Below are positions 7,692 through 15,300 of a stretch of 15,623 nucleotides of DNA, one piece after another. How positions within the stretch are numbered: the stretch's first letter is position 1; each line of letters begins with the position of its first letter. A program made the translations under genes and the position numbers. The notes below the pieces were generated by a model, which was given only the letters and a program-made list of their open reading frames with translations, ran no database searches and was not told where the DNA came from. Source of the stretch: Candidatus Altarchaeota archaeon (GTDB lineage: Archaea; Altiarchaeota; Altiarchaeia; JAFGQM01); NCBI GenBank assembly GCA_016935655.1, contig JAFGQM010000069.1:1-15623 (forward strand), given 5' to 3'.

Positions 7692-7855
7692 TCAATCCCA
7701 TATGCCTACCCTGCCAACTTTTTTAATGCCCTCAGAACCACAAAGTGGGCACTTCTTCGGTGCTGGCCTGGGTACATGTGCTATCTTGCCACAACCTACG
7801 AATGCTTCGAACTTTTTTCACACGATTCGCATATGTATTCGTTTATCTCGCCCAT
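7692..7855 (-). pseudogene. Zinc-ribbon protein ORF broken by a single-base frameshift
   Basis: On the minus strand the ATG at 7855 opens a frame reading MGEINEYICESCEK, which stops early. Continuing in the -1 frame from the A6 run at 7813-7818 gives KFEAFVGCGK and, after about ten more residues, KKCPLCGSEGIKK, ending at TGA 7692-7694. Joined, this is a 54-residue protein with two CxxC knuckles (C9/C12, C36/C39), typical of small FmdB-like or rubredoxin-like zinc ribbons. The match on both sides of the break makes a real coding region very likely. One extra A in the run would restore the frame, so a homopolymer sequencing error, a true mutation or ribosomal slippage are all possible. It lies 51 bp downstream of the DUF5654-like gene on the same strand. 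Confidence 0.65.
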
Positions 7856-7906
7856 GTTACTTGTGGATTAGCCTCTGACCCCTTCGATATCCCTGTTCCC
7901 TTAAAC

Positions 7907-8128
7907 CTACTTAGCCTTCTCAGCGAGTTTGCCTATATAGATTGTGGCCACTATAGCGATTATGGTAACCAATATCGCATAGACCCACGGCCCGTATGCG
8001 GCAACTGCGTACAAAATCCCGCCCTCTTGGAACAAAGCCTTTATAGCGTCGTTCCATGCAAGAGCTGCGACCAGACCGAATGCGGCAGTCATCAAAGCAG
8101 AAATTTTCTCTATGACGTCTTTTCTCAT
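7907..8128 (-). CDS. Small two-helix membrane protein, DUF5654-like
   Basis: 73 residues. An amphipathic start (RKDVIEKISALMTAAFGLVAALAWNDAIKAL, with helix 1 about 8-26), a short loop with EGG and YGPW, helix 2 about 47-66, and a Lys-rich end (KLAEKAK). The AFGLVAALAWNDAIK pattern is what I recall for DUF5654, a family common in archaea with no known function; the assignment is from memory. A strong Shine-Dalgarno sequence precedes the ATG, unlike most genes here. Divergent from leuS, and possibly cotranscribed with the zinc-ribbon ORF downstream. Confidence 0.75.
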   Translation of the reverse strand: MRKDVIEKISALMTAAFGLVAALAWNDAIKALFQEGGILYAVAAYGPWVYAILVTIIAIVATIYIGKLAEKAK

Positions 8129-8132
8129 TTTA

Positions 8133-8139
8133 CACCTCC
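8133..8139 (-). promoter_or_regulatory. Shine-Dalgarno site of the DUF5654-like gene
   Basis: GGAGGTG on the minus strand, four bases (TAAA) before the ATG at 8128. It complements the archaeal 16S 3' end (CACCTCC). It stands out because the histone, vapB and leuS starts lack such a site. It fixes this start and implies a leadered mRNA, which agrees with the TATA-like box lying 50-56 bp upstream. Confidence 0.75.
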
Positions 8140-8177
8140 CACCAGTAGAATTAGCGAGCTTATTATCAGGTAATTCA

Positions 8178-8201
8178 ATAAAAAAGCGACTTCAAAAGTC
8201 G
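8178..8201. promoter_or_regulatory. Divergent promoter region with a TATA box and palindrome
   Basis: Spacer 8129-8240 separates the DUF5654-like gene (-) from leuS (+). TTTTTAT on the minus strand (8178-8184) is the likely TATA box for the DUF5654-like gene, 50-56 bp before its ATG. Directly upstream of it lies a perfect palindrome, CGACTT-caa-AAGTCG (8187-8201), flanked by A-runs on one side and T-runs on the other. It could be an operator for one or both genes or a hairpin in a leuS leader. The AT-rich stretch at 8221-8229 is a weak leuS promoter candidate; leuS has no Shine-Dalgarno site. Confidence 0.45.
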
Positions 8202-8240
8202 TTCTTTTTTTCTTTGTAACGAATAATTATCCTCGTTTCT

Positions 8241-11045
8241 ATGGCCTATGAGTTCAAGAAGATCGAGGAAAAGTGGAGGGGGGGGTGGGACAAGACAAAG
8301 CTGTTCGAGTCGGATCCTGACAAGAGGCCCAAGTTCTACATAAACGTCGCTTACCCATATCCTTCGGGGGGGATGCATGTAGGCCACGCGCGCACATACA
8401 CTGTCCCTGACATATTCGCGCGCTACAAGAGGATGCTGGGCTACAACGTCCTCTTCCCCATGGCCTGGCACGTCACAGGCACCCCCATAATCGGGGCCGT
8501 CAACAGGATGAAAGAGGGCGAGGAGAAGCAGCTGCGAGTCCTTAAACGGGTGTACGGTGTGACAGACGAGGATATGAAAGGGATGCAGACTCCCATGGAA
8601 TTCGCGCGCTACTTCATAGAGAACCATTATATCGCGAGCATGCACGGCCTTGGTTATAGCATCGACTGGCGCAGGCAGTTCACGACCAACGACCCCCACT
8701 ATAACCGTTTCATCACATGGCAGTATACAAGGCTCCATGACATGGGGCTGGTGACAGAGGGGAAACACCCGGTCAAATACTGCATAAAGGAGAAGAACCC
8801 TGTTACCGCCCACGACCTGCTGGAAGGGGAGGAATCGGAGATCCAGGAGTGGACCCTCCTTAAGTTCAAGTTCGGGGATGCCTACATAGTTGCGGCCACC
8901 CTGAGGCCAGAGACCGTATTCGGGCAGACGAACATGTGGGTGAACCCGGATGTAACATACGTCAAGGTGAGGGTGGGTGGTGAAATATGGATAATCAGCA
9001 AGGAGTGCGCGCGCAAGCTGCCCTACCAGGACAAGAAGGCCGAGATAGTCGGAGAGATAAAGGGCGGGGATATGATTGGCAAATACTGCACTGCCCCAGG
9101 GCTAAACAATGACATCATAATTTTGCCTTCCTCATTCCCCGACCCAAATGTGGCTACAGGGCTGGTGACATCTGTCCCATCCGACGCACCCTACGACTGG
9201 GTGGCATTGCGGGACCTACAGCAGAACAAGGCCGAGTGTGAGAGATACGGCCTGGACTTTGACAAAATCAAATCCATCCAGGTCATCCCGATAATAAGGA
9301 CCAAGAAGTTCGGGGACAATGCAGCCCTCAGGATAGTAGAGCAGATGGGCATAACAGGCCAGAAGGAGACTAAAAAATTGGATGAGGCCACGAAGGAGAT
9401 ATACAAAGAAGGTTTCCACACAGGCGTGATGAACGAGAACTGCGCGCAATATGCGGGCATGCCAGTCGAGAGGGCCAAGGAGCAGGTGAAGGCCGATTTG
9501 ATCGAACAGGGCCTTGCCGATACGATGCATGAGTTCTCTGAGCCCGTGAGGTGCAGGTGTGGCGGGGAAGTCGTCGTCGCGAACGTTGACTCATGGTTCT
9601 TGGACTATGGCAATGACGAGTGGAAGGCCAAGGCCACCGGCTGCATAGAGCAGATGAAGTTCATACCAGAGAACAGCAAGACAGAATATATACACACGGT
9701 CAACTGGCTCAAGAGCTGGCCGTGCGTCAGGAACTTCGGCCTCGGGACCAGGCTGCCCTTCGATGACAGGTTCATGATAGAACCACTCTCAGATTCCACC
9801 ATCTACATGTCCTTCTATACGATCTCCCACCTAATAAAGAAGTACAAGCCAGAGCAACTGAAGCCGGAATTCTTTGATTTTGTTTATAAGAACATCGGGA
9901 GCTTGGATAAAGTATCCAAGGCCACGAGCATTCCATCCAATGAGTTGGATGAAATCAAGAAGAGCTTTGATTATTGGTATCCGTTCGACTGGCGCTGTTC
10001 AGCATCCGAATTGATAGGCAATCACCTAACTTTCTGTATCCTCCACCATGTCGCTCTTTTCCCTGCGGATAGATGGCCAAAAGGGATGGTGGCTTTCGGC
10101 GTCGGTCTGTTGGAAGGAGCCAAGATGTCCTCCTCGAAGGGCAACGTAGTGCTTCTAAGGACGGCGATAGAAAAGTTCGGCGCGGATGTCGTCCGTCTTT
10201 TTTTGATGAGCAATGCCGAGCCCTGGCAGGACTTCGACTGGAGGGAGGCGGAGGTCATAGGCGTCCAGAAGAGCCTCGGGAAATTCTGGCACTTTTCGCA
10301 GAAGGTCATAGAAGACGACTCATGCGCCGATTTGAGGAGGATAGACTTCTGGCTTTTGTCGAAGAAGGAGAGGATGAAGGCAGCAGCCATCGTGTCATTG
10401 GAGGCCTACCAGACTAGGAAAGCCCTGCAGGCGGCCTTCTTCGAGGTATTCAACTACCTAAGATGGTATGAGCGCAGAGGTGGCAGCAATGCGAAAGTCC
10501 TCAAGGACTTCTTGGACGAGTGGGTCAGGGTCCTTGCTCCCTTCATCCCATATATGGCCGAGGAGATATGGGAAAAGCTCGGCAAAAAGGGTTTCATAGC
10601 CGAGGCCGGGTACCCGAAAGTAGACGAGGGCAAGATGAACGACAAGGCAGAGGCAGCAGAGAAGATTTTGCAGAACCTGATTGAGGATGTTGCCAAGATA
10701 GTCGACGTCACAAAAAAGAAACCTAAGGAGTGTTACCTCTATGTTGCCCCCTCCTGGAAGTTCGAGCTCTATGAGAAGATCGCCGCTGGCGCGCAGATAG
10801 GCGACGTGATGAAGGACGAGAAGTTCAGGAAGTACGGCAAAGAGGTGCCCAATATCTTCAAGAAGTCCAAGGAGACTGAGTTCCTCAAAGGCTGGTCCCA
10901 GAAGGATGAAGAAGAAATTCTAAAGGATGCGCAGAAGTTCCTTGAGAAGGAGCTGGGTTGTGGTGTAAAAATAAACGACTCAGATGATCCTGCAAATCGC
11001 GCGCGCTTCGCCATGCCCATGAAGCCGGCGATTTATCTAATTTGA
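8241..11045 (+). CDS. leuS: Leucyl-tRNA synthetase, archaeal/eukaryotic type
   Basis: 934 residues, close to archaeal LeuRS. It charges tRNA-Leu and edits mischarged residues. The class I core shows PYPSGGMHVGHA (HIGH motif as H46-V-G-H49) and WHVTGTPI. The CP1 editing domain has TLRPETVFGQ near residue 220 and the DAPYDW segment that carries the conserved Asp. Further markers are DSWFLDYG, WRCSASELIGNH and the KMSKS loop, here KMSSSKGN from K628. The anticodon-binding helical domain (AEEIWEKLG) and C-terminal extension follow. No Shine-Dalgarno site precedes the ATG, so a leaderless or short-leader transcript is likely. Ends 5 bp from the convergent repeat-protein gene. Confidence 0.97.
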   Translation: MAYEFKKIEEKWRGGWDKTKLFESDPDKRPKFYINVAYPYPSGGMHVGHARTYTVPDIFARYKRMLGYNVLFPMAWHVTGTPIIGAVNRMKEGEEKQLRVLKRVYGVTDEDMKGMQTPMEFARYFIENHYIASMHGLGYSIDWRRQFTTNDPHYNRFITWQYTRLHDMGLVTEGKHPVKYCIKEKNPVTAHDLLEGEESEIQEWTLLKFKFGDAYIVAATLRPETVFGQTNMWVNPDVTYVKVRVGGEIWIISKECARKLPYQDKKAEIVGEIKGGDMIGKYCTAPGLNNDIIILPSSFPDPNVATGLVTSVPSDAPYDWVALRDLQQNKAECERYGLDFDKIKSIQVIPIIRTKKFGDNAALRIVEQMGITGQKETKKLDEATKEIYKEGFHTGVMNENCAQYAGMPVERAKEQVKADLIEQGLADTMHEFSEPVRCRCGGEVVVANVDSWFLDYGNDEWKAKATGCIEQMKFIPENSKTEYIHTVNWLKSWPCVRNFGLGTRLPFDDRFMIEPLSDSTIYMSFYTISHLIKKYKPEQLKPEFFDFVYKNIGSLDKVSKATSIPSNELDEIKKSFDYWYPFDWRCSASELIGNHLTFCILHHVALFPADRWPKGMVAFGVGLLEGAKMSSSKGNVVLLRTAIEKFGADVVRLFLMSNAEPWQDFDWREAEVIGVQKSLGKFWHFSQKVIEDDSCADLRRIDFWLLSKKERMKAAAIVSLEAYQTRKALQAAFFEVFNYLRWYERRGGSNAKVLKDFLDEWVRVLAPFIPYMAEEIWEKLGKKGFIAEAGYPKVDEGKMNDKAEAAEKILQNLIEDVAKIVDVTKKKPKECYLYVAPSWKFELYEKIAAGAQIGDVMKDEKFRKYGKEVPNIFKKSKETEFLKGWSQKDEEEILKDAQKFLEKELGCGVKINDSDDPANRARFAMPMKPAIYLI

Positions 11046-11050
11046 GATTC

Positions 11051-11587
11051 TCATCTAGTTGCCTGATTCAGCTCTTCTTTGGTAAAACCCGCTCTTCTCA
11101 ATTCAGAAATTGTCGCCTCCGCGTCCATGAGTTCCTTAGCGCTATATCCTGCTTCCTTAAGTTTTTTGAGGTCGGCCCCATGTTTCCACAACTCGTAGAT
11201 CTCGACGCCGGATCCGGCCATGTCCCTGACCCTTGTCCCGCTCCTCTTCAGTTCTACGGTCAGCTTGGCGATCCTCTTAAGTTGCGGACCTGTCAGGTGA
11301 ATCCTCTTCAGCTCAACTGCAGTGTAGCCCCCCCTTCTTAGTTCCTGAGGACTGAAACCCGACCTGAGCAGCTCTGTGCCCCTGAAGCCGAGCATCCTCA
11401 AGTCGCTTATACCAAGGCCCTTGGAAATCAGGCCTTTCGGTTTGTAATTGTGCTCCCTGAGTTTTCTCAGGTTCACACCGTCAGCGTAGAGGCTCATCCC
11501 AGGGGATTTCGTCTTCGCTGCCTTGGCTATCAGGACGTCTATCTGCCTTACAGAATGCCTGTTTGGACTACGGATCCTTGCTCTCAT
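11051..11587 (-). CDS. Protein of 14 tandem ten-residue repeats
   Basis: 178 residues. After a basic N-terminus of about 35 residues (eight K/R in the first 26), residues 36-175 divide without gaps into 14 units of exactly ten residues, leaving only ATR at the end. Typical units are SGFSPQELRR, GGYTAVELKR, AGYSAKELMD and AGFTKEELNQ; consensus x-G-[FY]-[ST]-x-x-E-L-[KR]-[RK]. Leu at position 8 and a small or hydrophobic pair at 2-3 recur, which suggests a regular short-helix solenoid, probably a binding scaffold. I recall similar Gly-Phe-Ser/Thr...Glu-Leu decad repeats in scattered microbial proteins but know no function. No signal peptide or membrane helix, so presumably cytoplasmic. The start has AAAGG four bases upstream and TTTTTAT 23-29 bp upstream. 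Confidence 0.8.
   Translation of the reverse strand: MRARIRSPNRHSVRQIDVLIAKAAKTKSPGMSLYADGVNLRKLREHNYKPKGLISKGLGISDLRMLGFRGTELLRSGFSPQELRRGGYTAVELKRIHLTGPQLKRIAKLTVELKRSGTRVRDMAGSGVEIYELWKHGADLKKLKEAGYSAKELMDAEATISELRRAGFTKEELNQATR
11063..11482 (-). repeat. 14 x 30 bp coding repeat (degenerate at DNA level)
   Basis: The DNA behind the ten-residue repeats: 14 units of 30 bases in one uninterrupted register. Units differ strongly at the nucleotide level, so the array is old or under protein-level selection rather than a recent expansion. The unit length is constant, with no insertion or deletion through 420 bp. Confidence 0.75.
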
Positions 11588-11609
11588 TTTCCTTTATAGG
11601 TTTTTAGAA

Positions 11610-11662
11610 ATAAAAATCAATCCAAAACTTTTATCAATCCTAGTAAAGCGTTCTGTTTTTAT
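11610..11662. promoter_or_regulatory. Divergent promoters and GGATTGAT direct repeats
   Basis: Spacer 11588-11694 drives two genes apart. On the minus strand TTTTTAT (11610-11616) lies 23-29 bp before the repeat-protein ATG. On the plus strand TTTTTAT (11656-11662) lies 33-39 bp before the ATG at 11695. Between them is a direct repeat, ATCAATCC at 11616-11623 and again at 11633-11640 (17 bp period), placed where a regulator could contact both promoters. No experimental support; function is inferred from position. Confidence 0.4.
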
Positions 11663-11694
11663 CCATATTGCTGTAAATTATATCCAACCTAAAA

Positions 11695-12306
11695 ATGCCT
11701 CGAAGAAGTCTTATACCTAGCAGAAAGGTCCGGAAGGGATGGAGGAAAGAGAAACGAAAGGCAAGACAGATCCCTAAAGAGAAGTCTAAGCGAGGCGACA
11801 GGCTGATTACTACTGGAAAAATCTACCAGGAGGGGATGCAACAACCCATAGACACCCTGACAAAGCACAGATGGCCTAGGAGGGTTGCCGGCATCGGACT
11901 TGTGATGTACACTACCATGGGCTGGGGCATGATCCAGCCAAGGCTTCCTAGATACCCAGGTTACTACAAGAACATCGGCGGGCTAGCCTGGATGGGGACA
12001 GTGGGCGCCGGCGCTGCCGGCTTTGCGCTCTGGGGGCGGAGGCTTAAGAGGCAGAAAAGAGGCGCTGCCAAGGAGATTGCCTCTAGCATCAGAAAAGGCA
12101 AGCTACCCGAGCATGTCAGAGTGGCAGTGGAGGGGTATCCGTACTTCCGCGGGGTTCCCGGAGGGCTTATGTTCACCCGCAACCGCGAGTTCGACACATA
12201 CAGTGTAAACCCGGCGTTCCCATATGGTTCCAGGGGCATGGTCCCCTTCGCCAGGATGAGGGGGCGCAAGCTCCTCAAGCCAGGGAAGCAAAAGCGTTCT
12301 AAGTAG
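11695..12306 (+). CDS. Basic two-helix membrane protein of unknown function
   Basis: 203 residues with no family I recognise. The first 40 residues hold 17 Lys/Arg and read like an RNA- or DNA-binding or positive-inside segment. Two probable transmembrane helices follow, about 63-80 (VAGIGLVMYTTMGWGMI) and 94-113 (GGLAWMGTVGAGAAGFALW), joined by a short Pro/Tyr loop (PRLPRYPGYY). The C-terminal 90 residues are again basic, with a Tyr/Pro/Gly-rich middle and KPGKQKRSK at the end, so both termini should face the cytoplasm. A later in-frame ATG at 11836 has AGGAGG two bases upstream and would remove the basic head; the 11695 start is preferred because a TATA box sits at a suitable distance. Overlaps the convergent large gene by 8 bp. 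Confidence 0.65.
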   Translation: MPRRSLIPSRKVRKGWRKEKRKARQIPKEKSKRGDRLITTGKIYQEGMQQPIDTLTKHRWPRRVAGIGLVMYTTMGWGMIQPRLPRYPGYYKNIGGLAWMGTVGAGAAGFALWGRRLKRQKRGAAKEIASSIRKGKLPEHVRVAVEGYPYFRGVPGGLMFTRNREFDTYSVNPAFPYGSRGMVPFARMRGRKLLKPGKQKRSK

Positions 12307-15300
12307 GCACTATCCTGGGTGCCTGGCAGGGTATCCAGTACTCGAAGTCCTTACCGTAGGAGTTTATAGCATTCCTCAGCCAGACAGGGACGATATAATG
12401 CTTTTGAAAGTCCTCTGAGGAGTAATCATAAGTCCCGTGAAGGTTCTTGCCCTTTTTGTCCTCTAGGTATATGCCTCTTAACCCCAAATGCGTGTTTGGA
12501 TTGCCATTCAGTTTTATCCCAGCAGGCCAGGATGCCACCAGGTCCCCCTTCAGGCGTATCTTGAGGAACCGGTTCTCTGGCCAATTCTCCCGCTGCGAGT
12601 CGTTCAGCCCGCCCCACCAGTCGGCTGAATCGAGTATACGCCCCGCAGTGGGCACAAAAAATTCACCATTCTCCGAGTGTACGAAAGGGGCAGGAGTCAT
12701 CCATGCGCCATAGTAAGCATTGCCCCCCATCCAGCTGAAGTTCCAGTATATGTCCGTTGAGAATTGTTTCTGGAACTGCCTCGTGGCCGGGTTTGTGGCC
12801 CATCTGGGCGTGTCATCGAACGGGTTTTTTATAGGCAGATTGAACTTTGCCGTGAAATTGGCTATTTGCCCATCCGTCCAGTTGTAGTTCCTAAGCTGGC
12901 TCGGGTCCCGCTCCCAGGACGCTATGCACCCATCCCATATTATCTCCACGGGAGCGGAGCTATTGGGCGCGCCTCTTATGGGCGTGTTAAGCCCCATGCC
13001 TTGGCTATATGCTGTAGTGACTCGCGGCGAGGGGCTCGTGGTCGGTCCAAGGCCGTCAGTCCTTCTAGTCATGCAGAACATCCTATTGCCCAAAAGACCG
13101 ATAGTGTCATAACACAGGAATCTCTCCTCCCATAAGAAATAAGGTTGCCTGCCATCTATATTCTTCCATTCATCCATAGTATTGAATCGCGTACCCATTG
13201 TGGTGAAAATAGAGTAGATGTCATGCAGGGGCTCACCAATCCTGTCCCATTCGTTCGGTCTGTGTCTCTCCTCGGTAAGGAAGAATTCCATGAACCATTC
13301 CAGATCATACGTGTCAACACCTATTGGCATATCTGTCGCAGTCGTCGCGCCAACTACGTCGTTTGCGTTTGTGGCGCCCGTCGTAATGCCGCCCCCTTGG
13401 CATGCCATGCTGTAGACCAATGCCTTGCGCCGATCCGGGGGGGCTGGTCGCTGCCAGAAGAATCCTTGCAACATCCATATGGTCCAGCCGGTCTTATACA
13501 AACCATAGGTGCAGCCATAATCCGTCATGAAGAAGTTCCCGTATTGCTGGTTCAGCTGGGCTTCGCGGGCCTCGGCCTGGGCTTGGGTCTCATGGCACTC
13601 TACCTGCAGACTACTCGGCCCCCCGTGGCTGCTTATGAACACCATCTGGAATCTGTCGTTGCGGAATACGTAATCCAAGCTTTCCATTATGGGGCTGTTG
13701 ACCTTGGCTCGCCATACTATGGGCCTGTAATCGAATTTGCTGAGCTTCTTGAATGCATCTTCTGGGTCTACAGTACTGCCTGTGAACAGGAAGTCTATAT
13801 ATGTTTCTGTATCAAGAATGAAGAGTGCAGCCTGCGGACCCATGGGCACGACACCGCCCGCCATAGTGTAATAGGCAGTCGCATTCGGCCACTGCTTGAC
13901 AGACGGGACTTTTTGGGTCATCAATACCCTATCAGATTCTGTTTTGTACAAGTTGACCCTTCCCTCACAATCAGAAGGAGGCTGTTCTATGCAATATAGG
14001 CTCATGCGGTCGTCATTCCCGCACGCGGCCACTTCTCCGGCGTCGCTCCATTCTGTAGCTGATGTGGAGTTGCCTGTGACGACAGAGCCGCCGAAAAGGC
14101 TACCCTTCCCATAGTAGCAGTAGTCGAACAATTTTTTGTCATTGATGTCCAAATCCATGTCCTCGTCTAGGTCAGCCCACTCGCACCCCATATAAGGATT
14201 ATTGTGGGGGTCGTATATGTACGGGTCCCAGTTCTCGTAGTTGCCGGCGCCATAGCCGCTTACGTATCGGTCAAAGACTATCCTGTTGCCGGAGATGGAT
14301 AGGTGCCTCCTTGACCCGTAGCCAAGACTAGTCTTCATATCATTCGGCCCACATCCGCCCCTCTGGCCGTTCTTGCTCAGGTTGCACATCCAGATTTGGT
14401 CGCTTCGGGTGTACCATGCGACGATTTCCCCGGAGACTACAGGGTAAAGCTCCTCTGCAGTTGGGTCGTTGGTGACCCTAGTCTTCGCGTCATCCACCCC
14501 GCACCCCCCGGGCTGCCCGTTCTTGCTAAGGTCGCACATCCAGATGTCCCAGCTTCCGGATTCGTAGCCCTGCCAGACTATCTTGTCCCCAGATATGTAG
14601 GGATAAAGGCCGACGGAATGGGGGCTTTTCGTGATTTGAGTCCTTGTGTCATTATCCAAACACCCCCCGGGCTGCCCGTTCTTGCTAAGATCGCACATGT
14701 AGATCTTCCCAGTGTCGAGGCCAATAATCCTATTGCCGGATATAGCCTGAGTCCCACCAACATATCTAATCCTGGAGAGCTGGCCAGTGGGTATATCATA
14801 AACGTAAGTCCCTATGACTATCTTGTCGCCGTCTATGGCAATGACGCTCTTGAGGTCTGCGTACTCGCCGTCTGCAACGGGATAGACCCTGGTCTCCTGC
14901 CCGGTCGTGATGTCGTAGTAGAAAATGGCCCTGTACTGCGCGCCTACGGGCCAGTCTGGCGGCGGGATGCCCCTCTGATAATAGACTATATAATTACCGG
15001 ATATAGCCGCCGTATGTTCGCTTAAGGGACTTGTTGTTATCTGAGTTTCCTCCCAATTTGTGAGGTCGTACATGTAAATATCCCCACCCCCACTCCTCCA
15101 GTCCTTCCAGACCACCTTGTCCCCTGAGATGGCGTACCTGAAGCCCTGCAGCTCCTGCCTGCTTGTGTCCTTAGTAAGCGCTCTTAGCGCGCCTTTCTCC
15201 CTTGACATGCACTTTTCGAATTCTCCCTTGTCATCATAATCATAGGTTATAACACCATCATCATTCCTGTCCAAAACCAGACATGATGTGCACTCATCCC

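Noticed and set aside
7680..7705. GTTCAATCC resembling a tRNA T-loop
   Set aside because: The flanking bases do not form a T-stem and no acceptor, D or anticodon arm is found around it.
7811..7820. Programmed -1 frameshift heptamer A AAA AAG in the zinc-ribbon ORF
   Set aside because: The A6G string is present but in the wrong phase relative to the upstream frame for tandem slippage; a missing A is simpler.
7745..8173. Long plus-strand open frame over the DUF5654-like and zinc-ribbon region
   Set aside because: Its translation is low-complexity in Cys/Ser/Tyr with no family pattern, and it is antisense to two recognisable coding regions.
10122..10145. KMSSS in place of KMSKS in LeuRS as a sign of inactivation
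   Set aside because: The first Lys and the following Lys are kept and KMSSS variants are normal in several class I synthetases; all other motifs are intact.
13145..13999. Long plus-strand open frame inside the large minus-strand gene
   Set aside because: It is antisense to the peptidase region with its coherent motifs and has no recognisable features of its own.
14356..14706. CRISPR-like array from evenly spaced ~40 bp repeats
   Set aside because: The repeats are in frame within propeller blades and the intervening sequence is coding with the same blade pattern.
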